NCBI RefSeq assembly: GCF_025869515.1
Contig: NZ_JAOZVR010000038.1
Span: 1 to 64,000 of the forward strand
Reading direction: 5' to 3'
Origin: Ferrovibrio sp.
GTDB lineage: Bacteria > Pseudomonadota > Alphaproteobacteria > Ferrovibrionales > Ferrovibrionaceae
Length of the DNA: 64,000 nucleotides
Both the position numbers and the translations under genes were made by a program. Numbering within the stretch: position 1 is the first letter of the stretch; each line of letters begins with the position of its first letter. Positions 17,166 through 25,246 of the stretch are shown here, piece by piece. The notes beneath the pieces were generated by a model. It had not been told where the DNA came from. It worked only from the letters and a program-made list of their open reading frames with translations, and made no database searches.

Positions 17166-17912
17166 TTAACGTCGACGAAGAATGGCCTCGCCATCGACGG
17201 TGACGCTGATGGTCTGCTCGCCGGCTGCCGCCACCGGCGGCGCGAAGTCCTGACGCGGCGCGGCCGCCATCGCCTTCATCATCACCGGACGCACCGCCAT
17301 GCCGCCATTGAGGCCGACGCGGGCCCAGCCTTCGAAGCGCATGCCGAGCGCGGTGGCCGCTTTCTCTGCCCGCGCGGCCAGACGCTGCAGCGCCTCGGCG
17401 AACATGTCGTCCTGCTGGCTGCGCTGCTGCTCGCGCGACAGCGTGTAGCCGAGCTCCTGCAGCGCCAGGCCTTCGGCCTGCAGCGCGCCGGCCGCCTCCA
17501 GCACCTTGGCATCGTCCTTTGCGGTCAGGATCAGGCTCTGCTGCGCGCGCCACAGCGGCAGCGGCGGCTTGGCGCCGGCCGGCAGCGACTGCGGCCGCTG
17601 CGGACTTTCCTGATAGGTGCTGTAGCTGCCGGTTTCGACCTCGAGGCCGAGGGCCCTGGCGCGGGTGAGCGCGCGGGCCATCGCCGCATTGACGCTGGCC
17701 TGCGCGGTGGCCGCCGATTCCGAGGTGGCCTGCGCCAGCAGGCGGGCGCGGATGGTATCGGGCGTCACCTCGCGCTCGGCGCTTTCCGACAGGGTCAGCA
17801 GAGTGGCGTCGTCGGGCAGCGTGCGCTGCACCGTCTGCGCCCCGGCATTGTCGCAGGCCGCGACGGCGAGCAGCAGAAGGGCAAGGGCTGGAACAGCGAG
17901 GCGGCGGGACAT
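17166..17912 (-). CDS. SIMPL-domain (DUF541) lipoprotein
   Basis: 248 residues from ATG 17912. A lipoprotein signal (LLLLAVAACDNAG) is followed by the SIMPL fold: LTLSESAEREVTPDTIRARL near the start, the central SYSTYQESPQ with a proline-rich segment, and the C-terminal EQTISVTVDGEAI strand. Family members are periplasmic or outer-membrane proteins linked with oxidative stress and, in other phyla, signalling; the molecular role is not known. It ends 19 bases from the stop of the convergent VOC gene. Confidence 0.85.
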   Translation of the reverse strand: MSRRLAVPALALLLLAVAACDNAGAQTVQRTLPDDATLLTLSESAEREVTPDTIRARLLAQATSESAATAQASVNAAMARALTRARALGLEVETGSYSTYQESPQRPQSLPAGAKPPLPLWRAQQSLILTAKDDAKVLEAAGALQAEGLALQELGYTLSREQQRSQQDDMFAEALQRLAARAEKAATALGMRFEGWARVGLNGGMAVRPVMMKAMAAAPRQDFAPPVAAAGEQTISVTVDGEAILRRR

Positions 17913-18023
17913 GGCGGACTCCGGAGGATGGTTGCCGCAGTCTTGCCGGCAAACCATGGCGGATTTGCGGCATCGCTGTCCCGCCCGCCGGCGTTCAGCC
18001 CCGTCTCAATTCCGGGCCGGGGT

Positions 18024-18419
18024 TCAGGCCGGAGCCAGCAGTGGCATCATGCGGTCCTTGGCATGGAAATACTTGCGCGCATAGGCAACGATCTGGCCAT
18101 CGGTGGGATGATCCACCGTCTCGCAGCCGACGATCCTGTGTTCCAGCGCGGGATTGGCCTTGCCGGCATAGCGGAAAAATTCCAGCTTGGCGGCGCCGGG
18201 ACCGAGCAGCAGCACTTCCCCGGCATCCGTCAGCGTATGGGCAATCTCGGCAAAGAAGGCCGCATCGGCCGGATCGCGGCCCGAGCCGATAGCGCCGGCC
18301 TTGTGATGCAGATGATGCTTGTGGCCGTGCAGCACGGTCTTTTCCGCCGAATCGCGGTCGAAATGGAAAACCCGCGCCTGGGCATGATCGAGCCAGACCA
18401 CGGCATGGAAATGCGACAT
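18024..18419 (-). CDS. Pelota/eRF1 C-terminal-like small protein
   Basis: 131 residues, a single domain. The opening FHAVVWLDHAQARVFHFD and the central EIAHTLTDAGEVLLLGPGAA, with helix then LEFFRYAGKANPALEHRIVG, resemble the third domain of eRF1/Pelota and the short bacterial proteins often named translational machinery protein. Ribosome rescue or hibernation is an inference only. The start ATG 18419 has ggag nine bases before it. A perfect FNR/FixK palindrome is centred 61.5 bases upstream, so it is probably induced at low oxygen, matching the regulator at 57.8 kb. Confidence 0.72.
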   Translation of the reverse strand: MSHFHAVVWLDHAQARVFHFDRDSAEKTVLHGHKHHLHHKAGAIGSGRDPADAAFFAEIAHTLTDAGEVLLLGPGAAKLEFFRYAGKANPALEHRIVGCETVDHPTDGQIVAYARKYFHAKDRMMPLLAPA

Positions 18420-18473
18420 GTCTTTATCTCCGTTGTATCCGGATAAAGACTAGGCGTTTTGCGCCCGGCCGCC

Positions 18474-18487
18474 TTGACGCAGGTCAA
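18474..18487. promoter_or_regulatory. FNR/FixK box upstream of the pelota-like gene
   Basis: TTGAC-gcag-GTCAA is a perfect palindrome of the FNR/FixK class. Its centre (18480.5) is 61.5 bases from the start codon at 18419, the same distance as two boxes in the 59 kb divergent gap. A box at -41.5 would then give a 20-base leader containing the ribosome site. Confidence 0.75.
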
Positions 18488-18497
18488 TCCGCCGGTT

Positions 18498-18929
18498 TCA
18501 GCGTTTCACAAACCGTTCGCGGATTTTCTTGTTGAGGAAGTCGCGCACCTCGCGATACGCGGCCAGCCGCTGTTCGCGGGTGCCCTCCACGATGGTGGGA
18601 TCGAAGGTGTTCCAGAATTCGACGTCGCAGGCCATGGTGCGGGTCATGTCGACGGCGGTGTGCTGCGCCTCGGGCGACAGCGAGATGATCAGGTCGAAGG
18701 AGCTGTCTTCCAGGTCGTCGAAATTCTTCGAGCGATGCTTGCTGATATCCAGGCCGATCTCGTCCATCACCTCGACGGCGAGCGGGTCGACCTTCTCCTT
18801 GCGCACGCCGGCCGAGTCGACGAAGACCTGCTTGGGGTACAGCGCCTTGAGGATACCCTCGGCCATCGGGGACCGGACGCTGTTCATGGTGCAACAGAAC
18901 AGCACGCTGCCGGGAAGCCGATCATCCAT
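18498..18929 (-). CDS. Low-molecular-weight phosphatase / arsenate reductase family protein
   Basis: 143 residues. The P-loop C-x5-R is FCCTMNSVRSPMAEG, and the general acid region is near FDPTIVEG. This family includes tyrosine phosphatases and thioredoxin-type arsenate reductases; no further arsenic genes are near, so phosphatase is the safer call. The gene follows UPF0262 by three bases as the last gene of the murA-hisGD operon, its usual place in alphaproteobacteria. Start ATG 18929. Confidence 0.9.
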   Translation of the reverse strand: MDDRLPGSVLFCCTMNSVRSPMAEGILKALYPKQVFVDSAGVRKEKVDPLAVEVMDEIGLDISKHRSKNFDDLEDSSFDLIISLSPEAQHTAVDMTRTMACDVEFWNTFDPTIVEGTREQRLAAYREVRDFLNKKIRERFVKR

Positions 18930-18932
18930 GGC

Positions 18933-19424
18933 TTACCGGATATGCAGGACGCAGATGAGGGTGAAGAGGCGGCGGGCGGTGTCGAAATCGCAGTCGATCT
19001 TGCCCTTGAGCCTTTCGCGCAGCAGTTCGGAGCCTTCGTTATGCACGCCGCGCCGGGCCATATCGATGGTTTCGATCTGCGACGGCGACGAGCGTTTGAT
19101 CGCCTGGTAATAGCTGTCGCAGATTTCGAAATAGTCCTTCACGATCCTGCGGAAGGGCGACAGCGCCAGGATGATCTTGCCGAGCGGCGCGGCGCCCTCG
19201 TCGCGGATATCGAAAACCAGCCGGTTGTCGGCGATGCCGAGATTCAGCTGAAACGGCCCCTGTTCGTCATGGGCACCGACCGGCGAGAAGACGTTCTGCT
19301 CGATCAGGTCGAAGATCGCGACCTTGAGCTCATGGTCGATATCGGCGGAGCGCCGCACCACGCTGCGCTCATCGAGGTCGACCCCGATGAGACGGTGGCT
19401 GGTTGGCGGCGCCTTCTCGGTCAT
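18933..19424 (-). CDS. UPF0262 family protein
   Basis: 163 residues of a conserved alphaproteobacterial family with no known function, identified by RLIGVDLDERSVVRRSADID, the central LALSPFRRIVKDYFEICDSY and GVHNEGSELLRERL. It is soluble and has no signal peptide. The start codon overlaps the hisD stop (ATGA), so translation is coupled. The frame is open further upstream inside hisD, but family proteins start at about this methionine. Confidence 0.9.
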   Translation of the reverse strand: MTEKAPPTSHRLIGVDLDERSVVRRSADIDHELKVAIFDLIEQNVFSPVGAHDEQGPFQLNLGIADNRLVFDIRDEGAAPLGKIILALSPFRRIVKDYFEICDSYYQAIKRSSPSQIETIDMARRGVHNEGSELLRERLKGKIDCDFDTARRLFTLICVLHIR

Positions 19425-20740
19425 GCCCTGCCTTTGGTGGAAGAACTGCCTTTGGGAAGCCGGATGCTGACCGAGAGCGCATGCCCCTGCAATCCCTCGG
19501 CATTGGCCAGCGTGACCGCGGCCGGACCGATCTTTTCGAGCGAGGCCTGGTCGCATTGCACGAGCGTGGTGCGCTTCATGAAATCGAGCAGGTTGAGGCC
19601 CGAGGCGAAGCGCGCCGCGCCGGCGGTAGGCAGCACATGGTTCGGCCCGGCGACATAATCGCCGATCGCTTCCGGCGTGTGGCGGCCGAGGAAAATGGCG
19701 CCGGCATGCCGCACCTTGTCGGCGAGCGCCTGCGGATCGTCGATGGCCAGTTCCAGATGTTCAGGTGCGATGGCATCGACCAGCGGTGCGGCATCGGACA
19801 GCCGCTGCACCGTGATCAGCGCGCCGAATTTCTCCCAGCTCGCCGTGGCGATGTCCCGGCGCGGCATGGTGGAGAGCTGCTGGCGCACGGCGGCACCGAC
19901 CTGTTCGGCAAAGGCGGCATCGTCGGTGATCAGCACCGACTGCGCCACTTCGTCATGTTCGGCCTGCGACAGCAGGTCGGCGGCGATCCAGGCCGGATCA
20001 TTTTTATTGTCGGCGACGACAAGGATTTCCGACGGGCCGGCCGGATTGTCGATGCCGACCTGGCCGAAGACCAGACGCTTGGCCGTGACCACGAAGCTGT
20101 TGCCCGGGCCGGTGATCTTGTCGACGGCCCTGATGCTCTCGGTGCCGTAGGCGAGCGCCGCCACCGCCTGGGCGCCGCCGGTGCGATAGACCTCGGTGAC
20201 GCCGGCCAGTTTCAGCGCCGCCATCACCAGCGGATTGAGTTCGCCGCCCGGCGTGGGCAGGGTGACGACGACGCGACGCACGCCGGCCACCACGGCCGGA
20301 ACGGCATTCATCAGCACCGAGGAGGGATAGGCCGCCTTGCCGCCCGGCACATAGAGACCGACGGCATCCAGCGGCGTCCAGCGATGACCGAGCTTCACGC
20401 CCTGCGCATCGGTGTAGAAATCGTCGGCCGGTGTCTGGCGTGCATGGAACAGCCGGATCCGCTCGGCGGCGGTCTGCAATGCCTCAAGCGTGGCCGCATC
20501 GACCAGCGTGGCGGCGGTATCGATCTCGGCCTGGGAAATGCGCAGCCCCAGCCTGGCCGAATCGACACGGTCGTATTTCTGGTTCAGCTCATGCAGGGCC
20601 GCATCGCCGCGCCTGCGCACATCGGCGATGATCTGCGCCACCGTGGCACTGACATCGGCCTCGGCATCGCGCTTGGCCTTCACCATCGCCTCGAAGCGGG
20701 CAGTGAAATCCCTGTCGCTGGCATTCAACGAAACGGGCAT
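19421..20740 (-). CDS. hisD: Histidinol dehydrogenase
   Basis: 439 residues, full length. It oxidises L-histidinol to L-histidine in two NAD+-dependent steps, the last of the pathway. Visible signatures are YVPGGKAAYPSSVLMNAVPA, the block GTESIRAVDKITGPGNSFV, DNPAGPSEILVVAD, and the zinc/catalytic His region IAPEHLEL. Start ATG 20740 shares one base with the hisG stop (TGATG), so the genes are translationally coupled. The open frame upstream overlaps hisG and is not coding. Confidence 0.95.
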   Translation of the reverse strand: MPVSLNASDRDFTARFEAMVKAKRDAEADVSATVAQIIADVRRRGDAALHELNQKYDRVDSARLGLRISQAEIDTAATLVDAATLEALQTAAERIRLFHARQTPADDFYTDAQGVKLGHRWTPLDAVGLYVPGGKAAYPSSVLMNAVPAVVAGVRRVVVTLPTPGGELNPLVMAALKLAGVTEVYRTGGAQAVAALAYGTESIRAVDKITGPGNSFVVTAKRLVFGQVGIDNPAGPSEILVVADNKNDPAWIAADLLSQAEHDEVAQSVLITDDAAFAEQVGAAVRQQLSTMPRRDIATASWEKFGALITVQRLSDAAPLVDAIAPEHLELAIDDPQALADKVRHAGAIFLGRHTPEAIGDYVAGPNHVLPTAGAARFASGLNLLDFMKRTTLVQCDQASLEKIGPAAVTLANAEGLQGHALSVSIRLPKGSSSTKGRA

Positions 20741-21432
20741 CAGACGGCAACTTTCTTCGACTTTGCCGCCGCCGCGGCGTCCACGGCGGCGGTGAACTTC
20801 TCCAGCCAGCCGCCGACCTGGATCGGCCGCGTCTTCAGCGTGGCACGGTTGACCACCAGGCGCGAGGTGACCTGGGCGATGACTTCCACTTCGACCAGGC
20901 CATTGGCCTTGAGCGTCGCGCCGGTCGAGACCAGGTCGACGATGCGGCGGCACAGGCCCAGCGTCGGCGCCAGTTCCATGGCGCCGTTCAGCTTGATGCA
21001 TTCAGCCTGCACGCCGCGATCGGCGAAATACTTCTGCGTCACATGCGGGTATTTGGTGGCGACGCGCACATGGCTCCAGCGTTTCGGATCGTCAGACGCC
21101 GACAGCGCGGCCGGTTCGGCCACCGACAGCCGACAATGGCCGATATCGAGATCGAGCGGCGCATAGATCTCCGGATAGTCGAATTCCATCAGGACGTCGT
21201 TGCCGGCGACGCCGAGCTGGGCGGCGCCGAAGGCGACGAAGGTGGCGACATCGAAGCTGCGCACACGGATCAGCTCGATATCCGGCTGGCTGGTGGCGAA
21301 ACGCAATTTCCGACTGTTGTCGTCGGAGAATTCCGCTTCGGGCTCGATACCGGCAGCCAGCAGCAGCGGCATCACTTCCTTGAGGATGCGGCCCTTGGGC
21401 AGCGCCATGACCAGTTTGTTGTCGATACTCAT
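20740..21432 (-). CDS. hisG: ATP phosphoribosyltransferase, short form
   Basis: 230 residues: the short HisG form, without the C-terminal histidine-binding domain of the approximately 300-residue long form. It joins ATP and PRPP, the first step of histidine synthesis. Motifs include [34 protein letters not shown] and the PRPP loop region [18 protein letters not shown]. Short HisG normally needs the HisZ subunit for activity and feedback control; hisZ is not in this window. Its start overlaps the DUF2948 stop by four bases. Confidence 0.95.
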   Translation of the reverse strand: MSIDNKLVMALPKGRILKEVMPLLLAAGIEPEAEFSDDNSRKLRFATSQPDIELIRVRSFDVATFVAFGAAQLGVAGNDVLMEFDYPEIYAPLDLDIGHCRLSVAEPAALSASDDPKRWSHVRVATKYPHVTQKYFADRGVQAECIKLNGAMELAPTLGLCRRIVDLVSTGATLKANGLVEVEVIAQVTSRLVVNRATLKTRPIQVGGWLEKFTAAVDAAAAAKSKKVAV

Positions 21433-21923
21433 GACACTTCCTTATGCCTGGGCGCGCGACGCACCGGATAGGGTTGCCCCAGATCCTGCATCTGTGCGTC
21501 CACGCATTCCACTTCAAGCCGCACGGCACCGCCGCCGGCGAACACCAATGTCAGCACCGCGGCCGGCACTTCATCGCCGGGTTCGGCAATGATCGAGAGC
21601 AGCTCGAGCGGTGCCGCCGCATTATTGCGATCGATACCGCTGGACTGCACCTTCAGCACGCCGTCGAAATGCAGCCCGGCCGGCACGCGCACATGCGGCA
21701 CGGCCCGGATCAGCTTGCCACGCGCATCGACGCGCGTTTCGTCTTCCCAGCGGAAGCGGTTCAGCACCAGGGCAAAGCGCCGCTGCTTCGGCTGCCAGGC
21801 CATGTCTGCGGCGCGCAGGGTGGCATCCTGCAGACAGGCCGCCAGCACGGTCACGTCTTCCGCATCCTCGGCGCGCAAACGCAGAGGCGGAAAACGCAGC
21901 GTCTTGCGGCGGTCCTCGGCCAT
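21429..21923 (-). CDS. DUF2948 family protein
   Basis: 164 residues of an alphaproteobacterial family of unknown function, usually found between murA and hisG/hisD. The recognisable core is [35 protein letters not shown] and the C-terminal [19 protein letters not shown]. No signal, membrane helix or catalytic motif is apparent. It starts two bases after the murA stop and overlaps hisG by four bases, so it is in the middle of a tightly coupled operon. Confidence 0.88.
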   Translation of the reverse strand: MAEDRRKTLRFPPLRLRAEDAEDVTVLAACLQDATLRAADMAWQPKQRRFALVLNRFRWEDETRVDARGKLIRAVPHVRVPAGLHFDGVLKVQSSGIDRNNAAAPLELLSIIAEPGDEVPAAVLTLVFAGGGAVRLEVECVDAQMQDLGQPYPVRRAPRHKEVS

Positions 21924-21924
21924 C

Positions 21925-23205
21925 TCAGGTCTTCAGTCTTTCGATCACGGCGCCGCAAGCGGCCAGCTTCTCTTCCAGCCGCTCGTAGCCGCGATCCAGG
22001 TGATAGACGCGGTTGACGATGGTTTCGCCTTCGGCCGCGAGGCCCGCCAGCACCAGCGACACGGAGGCGCGCAGATCGGTGGCCATCACCGGCGCGCCGG
22101 TCAGTTTCGGCACGCCGCGCACCAGCGCCGACGAACCATGCACCACGATATTGGCGCCCATGCGGGTGAGCTCGGGCACGTGCATGAAGCGGTTTTCGAA
22201 GATCGTCTCGGTGATCATCGAGGCGCCCTCGGACACCGTCATCAGCGACATCATCTGCGCCTGCATGTCGGTGGGGAAACCCGGATAGGGCTGGGTGAGG
22301 AAATCGACGCCCTTCAGACGCGCGCCGTTGCGCGCGATCGAGATGCCGCGCGGCGTCTGCTCGATGACGCAGCCGGCCTCGGTCAGCTTGTCGGCCACCG
22401 CCTCGATCAGATCGAGCCGCGCGCCGGTCAGTTCCACCTTGCCGCCACAGATCGCAACGGCGGCAAGGTAGGTGCCGATCTCGATACGGTCGGGCACGAT
22501 CTTGTGGAGGCCGCCATGCAGGCTGGACTTGCCGTGGATGGTGAGATGCTCGCTGCCGATGCCGTCGATCATCGCGCCCATCGCCACCAGGCAATGCGCC
22601 AGATCGGCGATTTCGGGCTCGCGGGCGGCATTCTCCAATACGGTGGTGCCCTCGGCGAGCGCAGCCGCCATCAGCAGGTTCTCGGTGGCACCGACCGAAA
22701 CCTGCGGGAAGCGGATCACCGCGCCCTTCAGGCCCTTCTTCGCCTGGGCCTTGATATAGCCGTTCTCGACCGTGATCTCGGCGCCGAGCGCCTTCATGCC
22801 CATGATATGCAGATCGACCGGCCGCGTGCCGATGGCACAGCCGCCCGGCAGCGAGACTTCCGCCTCGCCGAAGCGGGCGAGCAGGGGCCCGAGCACCAGC
22901 ACGGAGGCGCGCATCTTGCGCACGATGTCGTAGGGCGCCAGCGTCGAGGTGATCTTGCCGGCATTGAGGTGGATGGTGCGGCCCTCCGGCGTACCGTTGC
23001 CGCCATCCATCGACACGTCGACGCCGTGCTGCTGCAGCAGATGCGCCATGGTGGCGATATCGGCCAGATGCGGCACGTTGGACAGGGTCAGGGTCTCATC
23101 GCTCAGCAGGCTGGCCGCCATCAGCGGCAGGGCCGCGTTCTTGGCGCCGCCGATGCCGATGCTGCCGTCCAGCGGCTTGCCGCCGCGCAACCGAATTCTA
23201 TCCAT
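21925..23205 (-). CDS. murA: UDP-N-acetylglucosamine 1-carboxyvinyltransferase
   Basis: 426 residues. It transfers enolpyruvate from PEP to UDP-GlcNAc, the first committed step of peptidoglycan synthesis in the cytoplasm. The substrate-binding Lys-Asn pair is in [16 protein letters not shown]. The active-site loop [16 protein letters not shown] has the Cys that reacts with PEP and confers fosfomycin sensitivity. [20 protein letters not shown] and GSSALVRGV are also typical. It is first in the operon murA, DUF2948, hisG, hisD, UPF0262, LMW phosphatase. Confidence 0.97.
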   Translation of the reverse strand: MDRIRLRGGKPLDGSIGIGGAKNAALPLMAASLLSDETLTLSNVPHLADIATMAHLLQQHGVDVSMDGGNGTPEGRTIHLNAGKITSTLAPYDIVRKMRASVLVLGPLLARFGEAEVSLPGGCAIGTRPVDLHIMGMKALGAEITVENGYIKAQAKKGLKGAVIRFPQVSVGATENLLMAAALAEGTTVLENAAREPEIADLAHCLVAMGAMIDGIGSEHLTIHGKSSLHGGLHKIVPDRIEIGTYLAAVAICGGKVELTGARLDLIEAVADKLTEAGCVIEQTPRGISIARNGARLKGVDFLTQPYPGFPTDMQAQMMSLMTVSEGASMITETIFENRFMHVPELTRMGANIVVHGSSALVRGVPKLTGAPVMATDLRASVSLVLAGLAAEGETIVNRVYHLDRGYERLEEKLAACGAVIERLKT

Positions 23206-23399
23206 AACGCATTGATTCCAAAAGACTACCGGCCAAAACCGCCGGCCAGGATGAGATAGGGTCCCGTTTGTCTAGCGCAACGGGGGCCGAATCGCCAGTG
23301 CGGGAGATGCGCCCTGCCGGGCGGCGGGCGTGTAAGAGCCATCACATTGCGGCGGAAATGCGATTGCCGGCGATTGCGGCAGCGGCCAGCCTGCCGCGC

Positions 23400-23904
23400 A
23401 TGATCGCGATCCTGTCCTATGCCGCCGGCATCCTGAGCCACACGCCGCTCTGGGTCTGGGCCCTGCTCGCCCTGCTCGCCTGGCTCGGCAGCCTGGGGCT
23501 GAGGCAGCGACGTATGACGCTGCGGCGCATCGCCATCGTGCCGGCCATCTTCATCCTCTGGGGCCTGGCCGGCCTGGTGGCGCGGCCCTTCGATCCCGAC
23601 ACCATCGCCGCGCTGTGGCTGGGCGGACTGGCCGGCGGCCTGCTGCTGGGCCTGGCGACGGGACCGCGGATTCTGAGCGCCGACAGGCTGCGCGGTCGCG
23701 TCGAGCTGCCGGCCAGCTGGTGGCCGCTGTTGCGCAACCTCATCATCTTTTTCGCGCATTACGCCCTGACCGTGACCGCCATCCTGACGGCGCACAGGGT
23801 AGTGCTGATCCAGGCCGACATCGTCGTCTCGGGCGGCAGCGCCGGCTATTTCATCGGCTGGGGTCTTGCGCTCTGGCGCCGCTACCGCTCGGTGGCGGAT
23901 ACGG

Positions 23905-23924
<20 letters not shown>
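23400..23924 (+). CDS. Small integral membrane protein (DUF6622-like)
   Basis: 174 residues from ATG 23400. Five or so membrane helices; the opening [20 protein letters not shown] and [21 protein letters not shown] match a common proteobacterial membrane family of unknown role that I recall as DUF6622. The frame is open upstream to 23268 but that part is not hydrophobic and looks non-coding. The 3' end overlaps the convergent dcd gene by 20 bases. Confidence 0.75.
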
Positions 23925-24459
<535 letters not shown>

Positions 24460-24547
24460 ACGGCGGCCCTTTCGACAGCGGAGAACGGCGTTCCGGGCTT
24501 AACGCGGGCGAACTCGCCCCGTCAAGGGCGGGACCGGCTGCGGCTGC

Positions 24548-24757
24548 TCAGGCCTTCGGCTCCGGCTCCTGCGGATCGGCCGCGCCGTCGGGTGCCGCCC
24601 CGGTCCTGCGGCGCGCGCGCGCCTGCTGCTTGCGCCGTCCGAGGTTGGCCCGCAGCCGCTCGGCCAGCCGCGCCGTACGGGCAGCCCGGTCCTCCGCCTT
24701 GCCGTGGGATTTGGGGCGGGACCGGGCACCGGCATCGGGGTCGTCATGGTCAGACAT
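24548..24757 (-). CDS. Small basic conserved protein
   Basis: 69 residues, strongly basic and disordered at both ends, with a conserved-looking middle ARLAERLRANLGRRKQQARAR. Proteins with this (L-A-E-x-L-R-A-N-L-x-R-R-K-x-Q) core are common small alphaproteobacterial proteins of unknown function, often near murA or dcd. Start ATG 24757 has caggag upstream. The charge suggests nucleic-acid or ribosome contact, which is only a guess. Confidence 0.7.
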   Translation of the reverse strand: MSDHDDPDAGARSRPKSHGKAEDRAARTARLAERLRANLGRRKQQARARRRTGAAPDGAADPQEPEPKA

Positions 24758-25036
24758 CTGCGCTCCTGAACCAGACTGAGCGATAGCCAGTTCGCCGGCC
24801 TTGCGTCAACGGGCATGCACCCCGCCGCCGGCGGCTGATTCGCCGCCAAATTCCGTAGAAGACAACGAAATACCGGATTTCGCAAAAGCCGGCCAAAAGC
24901 CGCGTGTCGCGCTTGCGCCGGCCGGCCGGCTGTGGCAGTTTCCGCGCCCGACGCCGGCCGGGCCTGCAGGCCCGAGCGCCGGTTTGTCGTTTTCGGCCCG
25001 CCGACTCCTCCGGGGCAATCCGGAGAGGCATACGGG

Positions 25037-25111
25037 GCTGCTGTAGCTCAGTGGTAGAGCACCTCATTGGTAATGAGGAGGTCGACAGTTCAATCCTGTC
25101 CAGCAGCACCA
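25037..25111 (+). tRNA. tRNA-Thr (anticodon GGT)
   Basis: A 72-base cloverleaf plus encoded CCA. Acceptor stem GCTGCTG (25037-25043) pairs with CAGCAGC (25101-25107). The D arm has GCTC/GAGC with loop AGTGGTA. The anticodon stem CCTCA/TGAGG encloses TTGGTAA with GGT at 25069-25071. The T arm is GACAG/CTGTC around TTCAATC. CCA is encoded at 25109-25111. No integrase or duplicated 3' end is seen nearby, so it is not marking an island. Confidence 0.97.
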
Positions 25112-25246
25112 TTTCATATCCCCTTCCGATAATTGCACCTTACGCCAAATGGACAACTTGCCTGCCCCGATTCGGCATGGCATGACCGTACCGGTCGAGC
25201 AGCTGGCAACCGGCGGCGCGATGCCCATCCAAATTGACTGTCCGAC

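Noticed and set aside
17143..17973. A second frame overlapping the SIMPL gene, rich in Arg/Gly/Ala
   Set aside because: It is the out-of-frame shadow of the SIMPL lipoprotein gene, which has a signal peptide and recognisable domain.
25037..25246. tRNA-Thr as an integration site for an island
   Set aside because: No integrase, no duplicated tRNA 3' end and no change of base composition were seen downstream.
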